Origin: Acidobacteriota bacterium
GTDB taxonomy: Bacteria > Acidobacteriota > Blastocatellia > RBC074
Assembly (NCBI GenBank): GCA_016196035.1
Contig: JACPYM010000002.1
Span: 62,001 to 126,000, forward strand
Direction: 5' to 3'
Length of the DNA: 64,000 nucleotides
Shown here in pieces: positions 24,569 through 31,832 of this stretch (the stretch's first letter is position 1; every line of letters begins with the position of its first letter). The position numbers and the translations under genes were made by a program. The notes below the pieces were generated by a model. The model saw nothing but the letters and a program-made list of their open reading frames with translations. It was not told the origin of the DNA and ran no database searches.

Positions 24569-25507
24569 TCAGGCTTTGAGCTTAAAAACCTTGTGGGCGT
24601 TCTCCCACGTCAGCTTGCGGAAGGCGGCCGGCTTGGCGTGGGTCTTGAGAATCCTCAGGGTTTCATGCGCCACGCATTTGCCACGCAACCGTGCAGCGGC
24701 TGGATTATTGGCCTGACTAACGCCGCCACCTTTGCCGTCCTGGCACGAGCAATCGCTGCCAAAGAGTAATTTGTTTTGCTGGCGCGCGAGGAAATCAGCG
24801 GTGAATTCAGGATCGCGCGACAAAGCGTTGTTGCCCGAATTCGCCGACAAATCGCCATATAGGTTCGGGTAATCCGCGAGCAACTTATCCGTGACGCCGC
24901 CGCGTTTAATGGGCCCTGCGGGGTAAGCTTCCTGCTCGGCATAATCGGCGCTCACATTCGCCCAAAAAGCGTCCGCATGGCCTATGAAGGTAGTTTTTGG
25001 ATACGCCTTCAAAATGGCGGCGAAGCGCTTGAAGCCCGTGCTCCAAACGCCTTCGCCTTCAAAGTGCGGCACTTCCTGAAAGTGCACAAGGATGGGGACT
25101 TTCAACTCAGCCGCGAGCGCGTACATGCGCCGCAGTTCCGGCCCGTCGGCCTCAACGTGAAATTTGATTTCGCCGAGGCCTTGCGCGCCGTCCTTGACGG
25201 CCTTGGTTAATAACTCGGCAGCTTCGGGCTTCGTGATGTCGGTGCTGGCCGCCCAGACAAAACGACCGGGATATTTGGCTTGGATCGCCTTGACTTGCTC
25301 GCTGGCGGGCAGCCGCGACAACAAGACCGCATGCGTCACACCACAACCTTGCATGTGAATCATGTTGGCGTCCGGCGCTGGCCGCAGATGCGAGTGAATG
25401 TCTATTACCGGGCCGCCCCACTCCGTCGTCGCGGCGGTTTGCGCGCGCAACCCTGTGGCGGCGGTTGCCAGCACGGAGGTCGCAAGAAACTGTCTTCGAT
25501 TAAGCAT
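24569..25507 (-). CDS. Tat-exported amidohydrolase family protein
   Basis: A 312-residue TIM-barrel hydrolase of the amidohydrolase-2 (COG2159-like) family. The start at 25507 gives a twin-arginine signal, MLNRRQFLATSVLATAATGL. Metal-binding landmarks are HSHLRP near the N-terminus (HxH), VHFQEVPHF, FIGHADAF and the terminal aspartate in LLFGSDCSC. These are the usual ligands for one or two divalent ions. Family members decarboxylate or hydrolyse small cyclic or aromatic acids; the substrate cannot be told. Export by Tat is common for acidobacterial paralogs. It lies upstream of the PQQ dehydrogenase with an inverted repeat in between. Confidence 0.85.
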   Translation of the reverse strand: MLNRRQFLATSVLATAATGLRAQTAATTEWGGPVIDIHSHLRPAPDANMIHMQGCGVTHAVLLSRLPASEQVKAIQAKYPGRFVWAASTDITKPEAAELLTKAVKDGAQGLGEIKFHVEADGPELRRMYALAAELKVPILVHFQEVPHFEGEGVWSTGFKRFAAILKAYPKTTFIGHADAFWANVSADYAEQEAYPAGPIKRGGVTDKLLADYPNLYGDLSANSGNNALSRDPEFTADFLARQQNKLLFGSDCSCQDGKGGGVSQANNPAAARLRGKCVAHETLRILKTHAKPAAFRKLTWENAHKVFKLKA

Positions 25508-25706
25508 TGTTTGGGGTTCCTTTCGTTGCTGTGAAAAGTGCGGGATTGAAATCACAGCTTTTCGGCAACTTGTCAAGCACGCGAGGTTGCGGTTGGCAGG
25601 CGGGCGTCAAATTCTTGCTTCCTCTAAAAAAAAACGGTGAAACGAACTGCGGCTCTGCCGGCCAGGCAATCCCCGAAAAATTTACAGCAGGAATTCTTGT
25701 TCTGAG

Positions 25707-26636
25707 TTAGCCGAGCCGTTTGGCAATCCGCCTGGCCTTGGCGATGGCGCGCCGCCACAACGGCGGCGATGCGGGCTGGCCTAAAAAATGATGCTGAAAA
25801 GTGTGATCGTCCGCTGTCACGTGGCGCGTGATGCTGGTCGGATGGCGTAAAGGGAAAGTCATCTCCACAGCGGGCACGTTGGCATAAATGCTCTCAGTAT
25901 CGAAGGTGTGCGTGGCATCCGCGCCGAAGCCGATGTTGGAAACCAGATTGGCGCGCGGCGTGGCAGCCAGGCCATCGTGAGCCATCAACTCGAACGTCAA
26001 TTGATAATCCCAGGCATTGGTCGCGCCGCGCAAACTGGCGTCAAAGACGTCTTCCCAAAACTTCCTGAACTGCGGATGTTGCGAACGCTTGGCCAGAAAA
26101 TCAGTCTCGCGCAAGCGCGCCCATTGCTTGACCTCCAGATCGTACTTGTCCCACACGCGCCGCCATGACGCCCAGCCCCAGGTGTGCGGGATGTGCGAAA
26201 AGTAGTAACTGTCCCGTATGCGCTGCTGCATTTTTGGCAACAGATACATATTGCCGCTGATGACCATCACGCGCGGCTTGTGGCGATAGCGTTCCAGCAG
26301 TTCGGCACAAAAGCAAAAGAAACTCGGATGGGGCAGGCAATCGTCTTCGAGAATGATCGCTTCCGCGCACTGTTCAAAGACCCAATTCAAACCGGAAAAC
26401 ATACGTGGCTTGCAACCCATGTTCGTTTCGGACAGATTGGTCAGCACCTCGCACTCCCAATCCACCTGATCGAGGATCGCGCGCGTGGCGGCGCATTTCT
26501 CGGCTTCTGCCGCATGGCGCGGCCCGTCGGCGATGACCAGCAAACGGCGCGGTTGAGCGCGGGCGATCTCGGCAAAGACGCGTTGGGTTTGTTCCGGACG
26601 ATTGAAGATGAACAGGGCGACGGGCGTGTGCAACAT
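25707..26636 (-). CDS. Glycosyltransferase (GT-A fold, GT2/GNT-I-like)
   Basis: A 309-residue cytoplasmic enzyme. VALFIFNRPEQTQRVFAEIA and LLVIADGPRHAAEAE at the N-terminus form the nucleotide-binding start of a GT-A fold, and AIILEDDCLPHPSFFCFCAE contains the EDD metal-binding motif. The later HTWGWASWRRVWDKYD and DYQLTFELMAHDGLA segments are typical for a family of bacterial glycosyltransferases annotated in surface-polysaccharide loci. It lies about 3 kb downstream of the large polysaccharide cluster, separated by unrelated genes, and might once have belonged to it. Confidence 0.8.
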   Translation of the reverse strand: MLHTPVALFIFNRPEQTQRVFAEIARAQPRRLLVIADGPRHAAEAEKCAATRAILDQVDWECEVLTNLSETNMGCKPRMFSGLNWVFEQCAEAIILEDDCLPHPSFFCFCAELLERYRHKPRVMVISGNMYLLPKMQQRIRDSYYFSHIPHTWGWASWRRVWDKYDLEVKQWARLRETDFLAKRSQHPQFRKFWEDVFDASLRGATNAWDYQLTFELMAHDGLAATPRANLVSNIGFGADATHTFDTESIYANVPAVEMTFPLRHPTSITRHVTADDHTFQHHFLGQPASPPLWRRAIAKARRIAKRLG

Positions 26637-26691
26637 GACTGCATCCTATACCATGCCTGACCTGGGATTGCGCTCTTGCGCAAGGCTTTTT

Positions 26692-26769
26692 GAGATTACG
26701 GAACGGGCGGAAATAACGGAACAAACAGCAGTCGCCAACCAACCAGCTTTCCGTCTGTTCTGTAATCTC
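26692..26769. repeat. Inverted repeat with GAGATTAC ends
   Basis: GAGATTACGGAAC (26692-26704) and GTTCTGTAATCTC (26757-26769) pair in 12 of 13 positions, with T-runs outside both arms. The interior carries further GGAA/TAACGGAAC motifs spaced by about nine bases. It fills the region between the glycosyltransferase and DinB genes, which are transcribed away from each other. Confidence 0.5.
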
Positions 26770-26884
26770 TTTTTTGTCACTCGGGGCTACGCTTGTACTT
26801 GCTCTAAGCCAGTGGGTTGCTTTCTGAACGCGTCCCGCTTATTTTGCGCGGCGGCGCTCAACCTTTCTGATAGGAGACCAAGTT

Positions 26885-27514
26885 ATGAAATCAATGCAAC
26901 CGATCTGGCAGGCGCTGGCACTCGCGCTGCTTTGCGCTTTACCCGCGCTCGCACAATCAGACCCGAAGATGACGGCGGATGAACGCGCCAAACTCATTCG
27001 CTGGCTCAACGAGTCGCAAGCCGAAACCATTGCTGCCGTCGAAAAGCTGAGTGACGCGCAGTGGAATTGGAAAGCCGCGCCCGAAAAATGGTCGGTCGCG
27101 GAATGCGTCGAACACATCATGCTGGCCGAAAGCACGTTGATGGCGCAGGCCGAAAAAGCCCTGGCTGCGCCGCCCAATCCCGACTGGGCCGAAAAAACCA
27201 AGGGCAAATCCGAATTCATCGAAAATGTCATGGTCAAACGCCTCGGCAAAGCCCAAGCACCCGAAGCCATCGTCCCCAACGGCAAACTCCCGCGCGCCGA
27301 ATTGATGAAACGCTTGCGCGAGGCGCGGGCCAAGACGCTAAAATTTGCCGAGACGACGCAACTGCCGCTGAAAGCGCACACGGCTGAACATCCGTTTCCG
27401 GTGTTCGGCACGCTCAACGCTTATCAATGGGTGATTTACATCCCGCTGCACAACATTCGCCACAATCAGCAGATTGCCGAGGTCAAAGCGAATCCGAATT
27501 TTCCGCTGAAGTAG
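26885..27514 (+). CDS. Exported DinB-family protein
   Basis: A 209-residue protein with a signal peptide (MKSMQPIWQALALALLCALP, cleavage at ALAQS) followed by a DinB/YfiT four-helix bundle. The metal-binding pattern is visible as VAECVEHIMLAES and HNIRHNQQIAEV near the end, with WNWKAAPEKWSVAECVEH being the typical entry. DinB-like proteins bind a divalent metal; some are thiol-dependent S-transferases, but most are of unknown function. An exported version is unusual, though frequent in Acidobacteria. The ATG is preceded by TAGGAG. A heptamer array follows directly after the stop codon. Confidence 0.88.
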   Translation: MKSMQPIWQALALALLCALPALAQSDPKMTADERAKLIRWLNESQAETIAAVEKLSDAQWNWKAAPEKWSVAECVEHIMLAESTLMAQAEKALAAPPNPDWAEKTKGKSEFIENVMVKRLGKAQAPEAIVPNGKLPRAELMKRLREARAKTLKFAETTQLPLKAHTAEHPFPVFGTLNAYQWVIYIPLHNIRHNQQIAEVKANPNFPLK

Positions 27515-27618
27515 TTGGCAGTTGGCAGTTCTTAAATACCAAGTCCGGTTATGAATTAACGATCACTCGTGACAACGATCTACAACTGCCAACTGCCATC
27601 TGCCATCTGCCAACCGCC
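27515..27618. repeat. Inverted heptamer array (TTGGCAG / CTGCCAA)
   Basis: Two TTGGCAG units (27515-27528) directly follow the dinB-like stop codon; five units on the right (AACTGCC twice, ATCTGCC twice, AACCGCC, 27584-27618) are complementary in sense. About 55 bp of unrelated sequence lies between. The array fills most of the gap to the next gene, leaving only a short leader with CAGGAG. Confidence 0.65.
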
Positions 27619-27639
27619 AACTTTTCCCAGGAGCACACA

Positions 27640-28200
27640 ATGTCATTCACACGCATGGATCAAAGCAGCGTTGCCGATTGGCTGGCCATTGGCAACGAAG
27701 TCGCCCAGCGCCAGGCCGCAATGCCGGCGATGATCAAAGGCTTGCTGCGGCAATTGGCTGCGCAGACTGATGGTTTTGCGATTGACCAATTGCAGCACGC
27801 CTTGCAAACGGCCACGCGCGCCGAACGCGCAGGGGCTTCGGAAGAAATGATCGTCGCCGCGCTCTGCCACGACATCGGCAAGGCCATCTCGGTCGTCAAT
27901 CATCCGGCCATTGCGGCGGAGATTTTGCGCCCGTATGTCTCGCCGACCATTTACGAAATCATCCGCACGCATCAGGATTTTCAGGGTAAACATTACTACG
28001 CGCTGATGGGCCTGAACCCGGATGCGCGGCAGCAATACGTCAATGAGCCGTGGTATGAACAGGCGCGCGTGTTTACCGATGAATGGGATCAGACTTCGTT
28101 TGACCCGGCGTATGACACCCTGCCGTGGGAGCATTTCGAGCCGCTGGTTGAGCGGGTGTTTTCAAAAGAGTTGGTGAAGGTAGCTGTGCAAGGCGCTTGA
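27640..28200 (+). CDS. HD-domain protein (PhnZ-like)
   Basis: A 186-residue HD-fold protein. The start at 27640 follows CAGGAG at a suitable distance. The motif set ALQTATRAERAGASEEMIVA, ALCHDIGKAISVVNHPAIAA, EILRPYVSPTIYEIIRTHQD and FQGKHYY is that of the small HD family that includes PhnZ/TmpB, mixed-valence di-iron oxygenases that cleave organophosphonates. HD residues in CHDIGK and the distal histidines bind the metals. Because no PhnY-like hydroxylase is nearby, phosphonate breakdown cannot be assumed; plain phosphohydrolase activity is the alternative. Confidence 0.75.
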   Translation: MSFTRMDQSSVADWLAIGNEVAQRQAAMPAMIKGLLRQLAAQTDGFAIDQLQHALQTATRAERAGASEEMIVAALCHDIGKAISVVNHPAIAAEILRPYVSPTIYEIIRTHQDFQGKHYYALMGLNPDARQQYVNEPWYEQARVFTDEWDQTSFDPAYDTLPWEHFEPLVERVFSKELVKVAVQGA

Positions 28201-28294
28201 GCTTAGAAGGTAAGCAGGTGAAATCTCATCCGTTGGCCTGCGCTTGAAGAGTGTCCGTTAGCATTTTGCATAAGCGCCGCGTTCTCTGTTTACC

Positions 28295-28581
28295 CTTGTC
28301 ATTACCCACATTTTTTGATTTGGCTCGAAGCCAGAATTTTCGAGGTTTCTTTGAGAAAAGTGGCGCCTCTCTTGGCTCCGTAGGAGCCGGATATTGATAG
28401 CTTGGGCGGTTCGTTGTTTCCCAAGCTCCAGAGGAGCGGCATCTGACAGATGTCGCTCCTCTGGAGCTTGGGGGTGATTTTGGCCTGAATGCTATAAACA
28501 TCCCGCCCCGCTGGGGCGAAGAGCAGGAGCCGCCCCTGAAATCAAAGACCAGGAAACTGGGAAAATGTGGGTAATGACAAG
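28295..28581. mobile_element. 287-bp MITE with 20-bp inverted ends and 9-bp target duplication
   Basis: The ends are perfect 20-bp inverted repeats (CTTGTCATTACCCACATTTT at 28295-28314, complement at 28562-28581) and both sides are flanked by CTGTTTACC (28286-28294 and 28582-28590). The interior contains a strong hairpin (AAGCTCCAGAGGAGCG ... complement, about 28424-28471) and TATAAACATCCCGCCCCGCTG, closely similar to the interior of the element at 43117-43336. No protein is encoded; a 91-codon open frame over the element is fortuitous. Confidence 0.8.
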
Positions 28582-28674
28582 CTGTTTACCTTGTGCGTAG
28601 AACTTGGACGGACGTTCCTTTCCTCTATTTGTTCTCAAACGCCTAACGGCAGTATGAGGGCTCTGACTACTTCT

Positions 28675-29019
28675 TTAAGGTGGAGAAAAGAACAATTCAT
28701 TCTGATCTAAATCCAGTATTTCGATGATTGGCATTCCCCAGTGAGAATCACGAGCTTCGATCCTCTTTTCTTCAATCTCTTTTCGCAATGATTTTTCTTG
28801 TTCATGATCAAGCGAAATAAATACCCTCCCCTTACCAGCTTTGGGTTCATCCTGAGCAAGAATTAGCTCGAATCCGTTTCGGCTAACCTGGCATACATAG
28901 GCACGACCTTCTACTTCGTGGTTCCAGTCCAGCGAAAAGCCGAGCTTTTCGCGGTAAAAATGCATTGAGCTTTCTGCATCCCTTACGAAAAAGACTGATC
29001 TCGAATACCAATTCTTCAT
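28675..29019 (-). CDS. VOC-family (glyoxalase/bleomycin-resistance-like) protein
   Basis: A 114-residue single-unit VOC protein. The start at 29019 gives MKNWYSRSVFFVRDAESSMH, followed by FYREKLGFSLDWNHEVEGRA, CQVSRNGFELILAQDEP and EILDLDQNELFFSPP, the usual beta-alpha-beta-beta-beta halves and terminal glutamate region. Members act as dioxygenases, glyoxalases or antibiotic-binding proteins; this one resembles the bleomycin-resistance type that dimerises to bind a ligand. Its AT-rich composition differs from the surroundings, and it is bordered by a MITE and a transposase remnant, so it may have been acquired. Confidence 0.85.
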   Translation of the reverse strand: MKNWYSRSVFFVRDAESSMHFYREKLGFSLDWNHEVEGRAYVCQVSRNGFELILAQDEPKAGKGRVFISLDHEQEKSLRKEIEEKRIEARDSHWGMPIIEILDLDQNELFFSPP

Positions 29020-29035
29020 AGTTCTACCGTAAGCC

Positions 29036-29428
29036 TTACGGCCCAAATGTACCGGGCCGGGTTTCCAGCTTCAAGTTATCCAACGTTACTCGTATCACTT
29101 TCGCGTGTGGATTACGTTCGTCTACGTGCCAGCGCAGTTGCGCGGCGCCGTCCACTTTGGCGCGCCGCTCGGCAAGCGCGCCGTGCCGCCAACCGGCTTA
29201 TGGTTCAACGAACATAAACAGGTTCGCCGTGCCGTGGCGCCCTTACGCATAAGCATCTTTGGCGACTTGCCCGGTTTGCGGCGGCAACGGCGCGCGCGTC
29301 TCTTTGAGCCGTTGCTTGTGCGTCCCGTCGAAGTGCACCTTCGGACGTTCCGGGTCGTATGGCACGGCATTCCAGTCAAGGACGTCTTCCAGGGCCGCGA
29401 TGCACGCGCTGCTGCCCGCCAAGATACA
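29036..29428 (-). pseudogene. IS630-like transposase remnant
   Basis: Reading the minus strand gives ALEDVLDWNAVPYDPERPKV, HFDGTHKQRLKETRAPLPPQ, then a stop, RHGTANLFMFVEP, another stop, GWRHGALAERRAKVDGAAQL and VIRVTLDNLKLETRPG. This is the central DDE region of IS630-family transposases (the HFDxTHKQLL segment holds the first Asp and VTLDNLN the second), broken by two stops and lacking both ends. It abuts the palindrome at 29439-29500. Non-functional. Confidence 0.75.
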
Positions 29429-29438
29429 CCATTGCTTT

Positions 29439-29500
29439 TTATAGCGGTTTGCAGTTGCGCATGGTTGTGGCAGATCGCACGCAACTGCAAACCGCTATAA
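29439..29500. repeat. Palindromic repeat with 21-bp arms (TTATAGCGGTTTGC family)
   Basis: TTATAGCGGTTTGCAGTTGC plus one base (29439-29459) is complemented perfectly by 29480-29500, around a 20-base loop. Its outer part recurs at about 22112-22125. It lies 18 bp downstream of the end of a YdcF-like gene (minus strand) and could act as a transcript end there. Confidence 0.65.
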
Positions 29501-29518
29501 CTTACCCGCTACCTCACG

Positions 29519-30136
29519 TCACCAGCATTCAGTGTAAAAAAAGTCGAAGCCGGTATTGAGCGCTTCGCCCGTGAGGCGTTGCGTTTTCCAGTGCTCGCGC
29601 CACCAGTTTGTCGTTAGCACTTCGTAATCGCGCGGCGCATAGGTCAGGCCCAATTGGATGCCGGCGCGCGCAAAAACCGGCGTGGCCAGGCGGCGATTGG
29701 CCGCGCTTACAGTGGGTTCGACCACCATCAAGGCGCGCCGCCAGCCGTGCTGTTTTACGTATTCAGCGATGATCGGCATGACCTGGGCGCGGCATTCCAG
29801 GTTCGCCGGCAAATGCAGCGTCGAAACCTGAGCGGGCGGCACACCGAGTTCGAGCAAGTGCTGGCGGGCATAATCAGCCGGATAGACTTCCCAGGAGGAT
29901 TGCGAGCTGAGACAGACAATGTGTTGGGCTTTCCCCTGGCGCAGCAATTCGGCGGCGTAAGCATCGCCGTTCAACTGTGCATCCAGGGCGAAATGCAAAA
30001 TGACATCGGAGGGCGGCGCATCCGCCCGGCCAATCACCAGCCAGGGCAGCGCAAAGAAAATGAGCAGGCCCAAAACGCCGCTCAACGACAGCGCAAACAC
30101 GGCGCGGCGTCCCCATTTCAAGAGGGCGCGTTTCAT
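29519..30136 (-). CDS. YdcF/SanA-like (DUF218) membrane-anchored protein, divergent copy
   Basis: A 205-residue protein. One N-terminal membrane helix (VFALSLSGVLGLLIFFALPW) precedes a Rossmann-like DUF218 domain: PPSDVILHFALDAQLNGDAY, AAELLRQGKAQHIVCLSSQS, CRAQVMPIIAEYVKQHGWRR, ALMVVEPTVSAANRRLATPV. The typical IVVLGGG motif at the start of the domain is replaced by ILHFALD, so it is a degenerate family member. Its ATG overlaps the stop of the next YdcF gene (ATGA), so the two are translationally coupled and likely act together. Family members are linked to envelope and surface polysaccharide biology; no reaction is established. Confidence 0.75.
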   Translation of the reverse strand: MKRALLKWGRRAVFALSLSGVLGLLIFFALPWLVIGRADAPPSDVILHFALDAQLNGDAYAAELLRQGKAQHIVCLSSQSSWEVYPADYARQHLLELGVPPAQVSTLHLPANLECRAQVMPIIAEYVKQHGWRRALMVVEPTVSAANRRLATPVFARAGIQLGLTYAPRDYEVLTTNWWREHWKTQRLTGEALNTGFDFFYTECW

Positions 30137-30738
30137 TGCCAACCACCCACCAGAGTATTTCCCCACGAGATGAATTCGCGCACGGTGACAAAGACATCCT
30201 TGCGGCGCTGCCACCATTGCTGCGGTTGCCATTCCGGCGGCGCGGGCGCCACGGGCGAGGAGAGGAATTTCAATTCGCCCGCGTGACGCTCGATGGTAAA
30301 CAGCGCGCGCCGGGCGTGAAAGGGCGAAGTCACGACGATCATCGAATGCCACTGGTTGCGCCGCATCAGCGCGTGCAAGGTGCTGGCCTCCTGGCGCGTG
30401 TTGGTCGCTTCGGGCAGCACCACGATGTCGGCGGCGGGCACGCCCCAGCAGACGAGATACACCCGCTTCGCATCGCCGGTATTGCCGCCCCAGGCAAAGG
30501 GCAATCCGGCAATGATGATCTTGCGGCCCAGACCGCGATGATAAAGCTCCGCCGCGTGCTGTTCGCGCAAACACAGCGGATCGCCGCCCAACGCGACGAT
30601 GGCATCGGCAGGTTGCAAAGGGTCTTCGCGCATCAACTGCCGCGCGGCCGCATTGAGCAGCGCAGGCAAGCAGAAATACACGATCAAGAGCACCGTTACG
30701 ACAATCAGCATGCGTTGTGGCGGCGCGAGCGAATTCAT
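30133..30738 (-). CDS. YdcF/SanA-like (DUF218) membrane-anchored protein
   Basis: A 201-residue protein with an N-terminal membrane helix (MLIVVTVLLIVYFCLPALLN) and a canonical DUF218 domain: QPADAIVALGGDPLCLREQH, AAELYHRGLGRKIIIAGLPF, PEATNTRQEASTLHALMRRN, SMIVVTSPFHARRALFTIER. The ALGGD, TRQEA and TSPFHxRRA elements are the conserved core. It overlaps the following gene by four bases and lies at the downstream end of the polysaccharide cluster, one base after the methyltransferase stop region. A role in envelope glycan metabolism is inferred from context only. Confidence 0.85.
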   Translation of the reverse strand: MNSLAPPQRMLIVVTVLLIVYFCLPALLNAAARQLMREDPLQPADAIVALGGDPLCLREQHAAELYHRGLGRKIIIAGLPFAWGGNTGDAKRVYLVCWGVPAADIVVLPEATNTRQEASTLHALMRRNQWHSMIVVTSPFHARRALFTIERHAGELKFLSSPVAPAPPEWQPQQWWQRRKDVFVTVREFISWGNTLVGGWQ

Positions 30739-30739
30739 C

Positions 30740-31801
30740 TCAACTTGTCTTTACCGTGTCGGCCAGCGGCTTGCGCCCGCTGGCGCACCAGCCGTAATTG
30801 GGGCGCACGACAATTTCCTCCAGCCCCGCGCGTTCCAGCCAGCCGCGCACTTCCGCCTGGGTGTAGCGATATTCAAGCGGCGCCGAGAAGCGGTCGAACT
30901 GATCGTTGACGCAAACGCCAAAGGGGTAATGGGCGTACTGCCTCATCGGCAACTTCTCTGCCAGGCCTTTCAATCCGGCCAACCGCAATAGGCGGTACGG
31001 CCAAACAAACCCGGCGAAGGCCGCCGCCGCCGCCGGATAGGAGAGCGCATGCAGCAACGGATGCGGCAGCCGCGTCGTCACCTGCCGCAACGCCTTGACC
31101 GCCGCCAACAGCAACCGCTTGACGGGTTGCCCTTCCGGTTGCCAGTAGAGGTAGATTTGAATTGCGCCGCCCGGTTTAACGTAGCGCAGCAAATAACGAA
31201 ACGCCTCTTCGGGGTCGGGCAGATGATGCAGTACGCCGATGGAATAAACGAAGTCGAAGCTGGCGGGCGCGAAGGGCAGTTGCTGCAAATCGGCTTGCAC
31301 GCATTGCACGGTCGCGCAATCGGCGGTGTTGCGCTGGGCGACTTCGACGGCCGGCCCCAAATCAACCGCCCATACTCGCGCGCCGAATTTCGCCGCGTAA
31401 AACGCATGACGGCCAATGCCGCAGCCTGCGTCCAGCACCTGTTTGCCGCGAAAGAAAGCCGGCGTGTGCGGCAGCATATAAGCCAGAAAGTTGCGCTCCC
31501 ACTCCGGTCGCATCGCGGCGAAGTGTGTCCACTCGTAACCGAAGCTGTGCGCCGTCCGCACACGCCGTTCGTCCACGGCGCCGTGGTTTTGCCGGCCCGC
31601 CAGCGCGGCCCGTAGCGGCGCGAGCAGCATTCGCGGGATACCGCTGATGAGCGGGAAAGACTCGCGGCAGGCAGGGCATTCCAGGCTTTCGGCCAGGCTT
31701 TCGGCGGCGCGGCGGGACGGCGACAAGACGCCGCCACACGCCGGACAGCGCAATGCTGCGTAGCGCGCGGGCAGCGTCTCGTTGTGGGCAATGGCATTCA
31801 T
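30740..31801 (-). CDS. Class I SAM-dependent methyltransferase with N-terminal zinc-ribbon
   Basis: A 353-residue protein. The N-terminus has a Trm112-like zinc ribbon (RCPACGGVLSPS and LECPACRESFPLISGIPRM). The Rossmann methyltransferase core begins with KQVLDAGCGIGRHAFYAAKF (motif I) and AVDLGPAVEVAQRNTADCAT, with DFVYSIGVLHHLPDPEEAFR (motif post-I/II) and YVKPGGAIQIYLYW. Such enzymes occur in polysaccharide loci, where they may methylate sugars or lipid carriers. The start at 31801 avoids overlap with the upstream ACP-LnmK gene. A short duplication of AESL codons is seen in the ribbon. Confidence 0.85.
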   Translation of the reverse strand: MNAIAHNETLPARYAALRCPACGGVLSPSRRAAESLAESLECPACRESFPLISGIPRMLLAPLRAALAGRQNHGAVDERRVRTAHSFGYEWTHFAAMRPEWERNFLAYMLPHTPAFFRGKQVLDAGCGIGRHAFYAAKFGARVWAVDLGPAVEVAQRNTADCATVQCVQADLQQLPFAPASFDFVYSIGVLHHLPDPEEAFRYLLRYVKPGGAIQIYLYWQPEGQPVKRLLLAAVKALRQVTTRLPHPLLHALSYPAAAAAFAGFVWPYRLLRLAGLKGLAEKLPMRQYAHYPFGVCVNDQFDRFSAPLEYRYTQAEVRGWLERAGLEEIVVRPNYGWCASGRKPLADTVKTS

Positions 31802-31832
31802 AGCTTCAAAAACAGGCGGGGCTGGTGCGATC

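Noticed and set aside
27640-28200. Firm call as a phosphonate-cleaving PhnZ oxygenase
   Set aside because: No PhnY-like partner or phosphonate transporter nearby; motif likeness alone supports only an HD-family call.
28226-28501. 91-codon minus-strand frame as a gene
   Set aside because: It overlaps the MITE at 28295-28581, has no ribosome site and no family likeness.
29105-29500. 131-codon plus-strand frame and the overlapping 122-codon minus-strand frame as genes
   Set aside because: The region is explained by an IS630-like transposase remnant in another minus-strand frame and by a palindrome.
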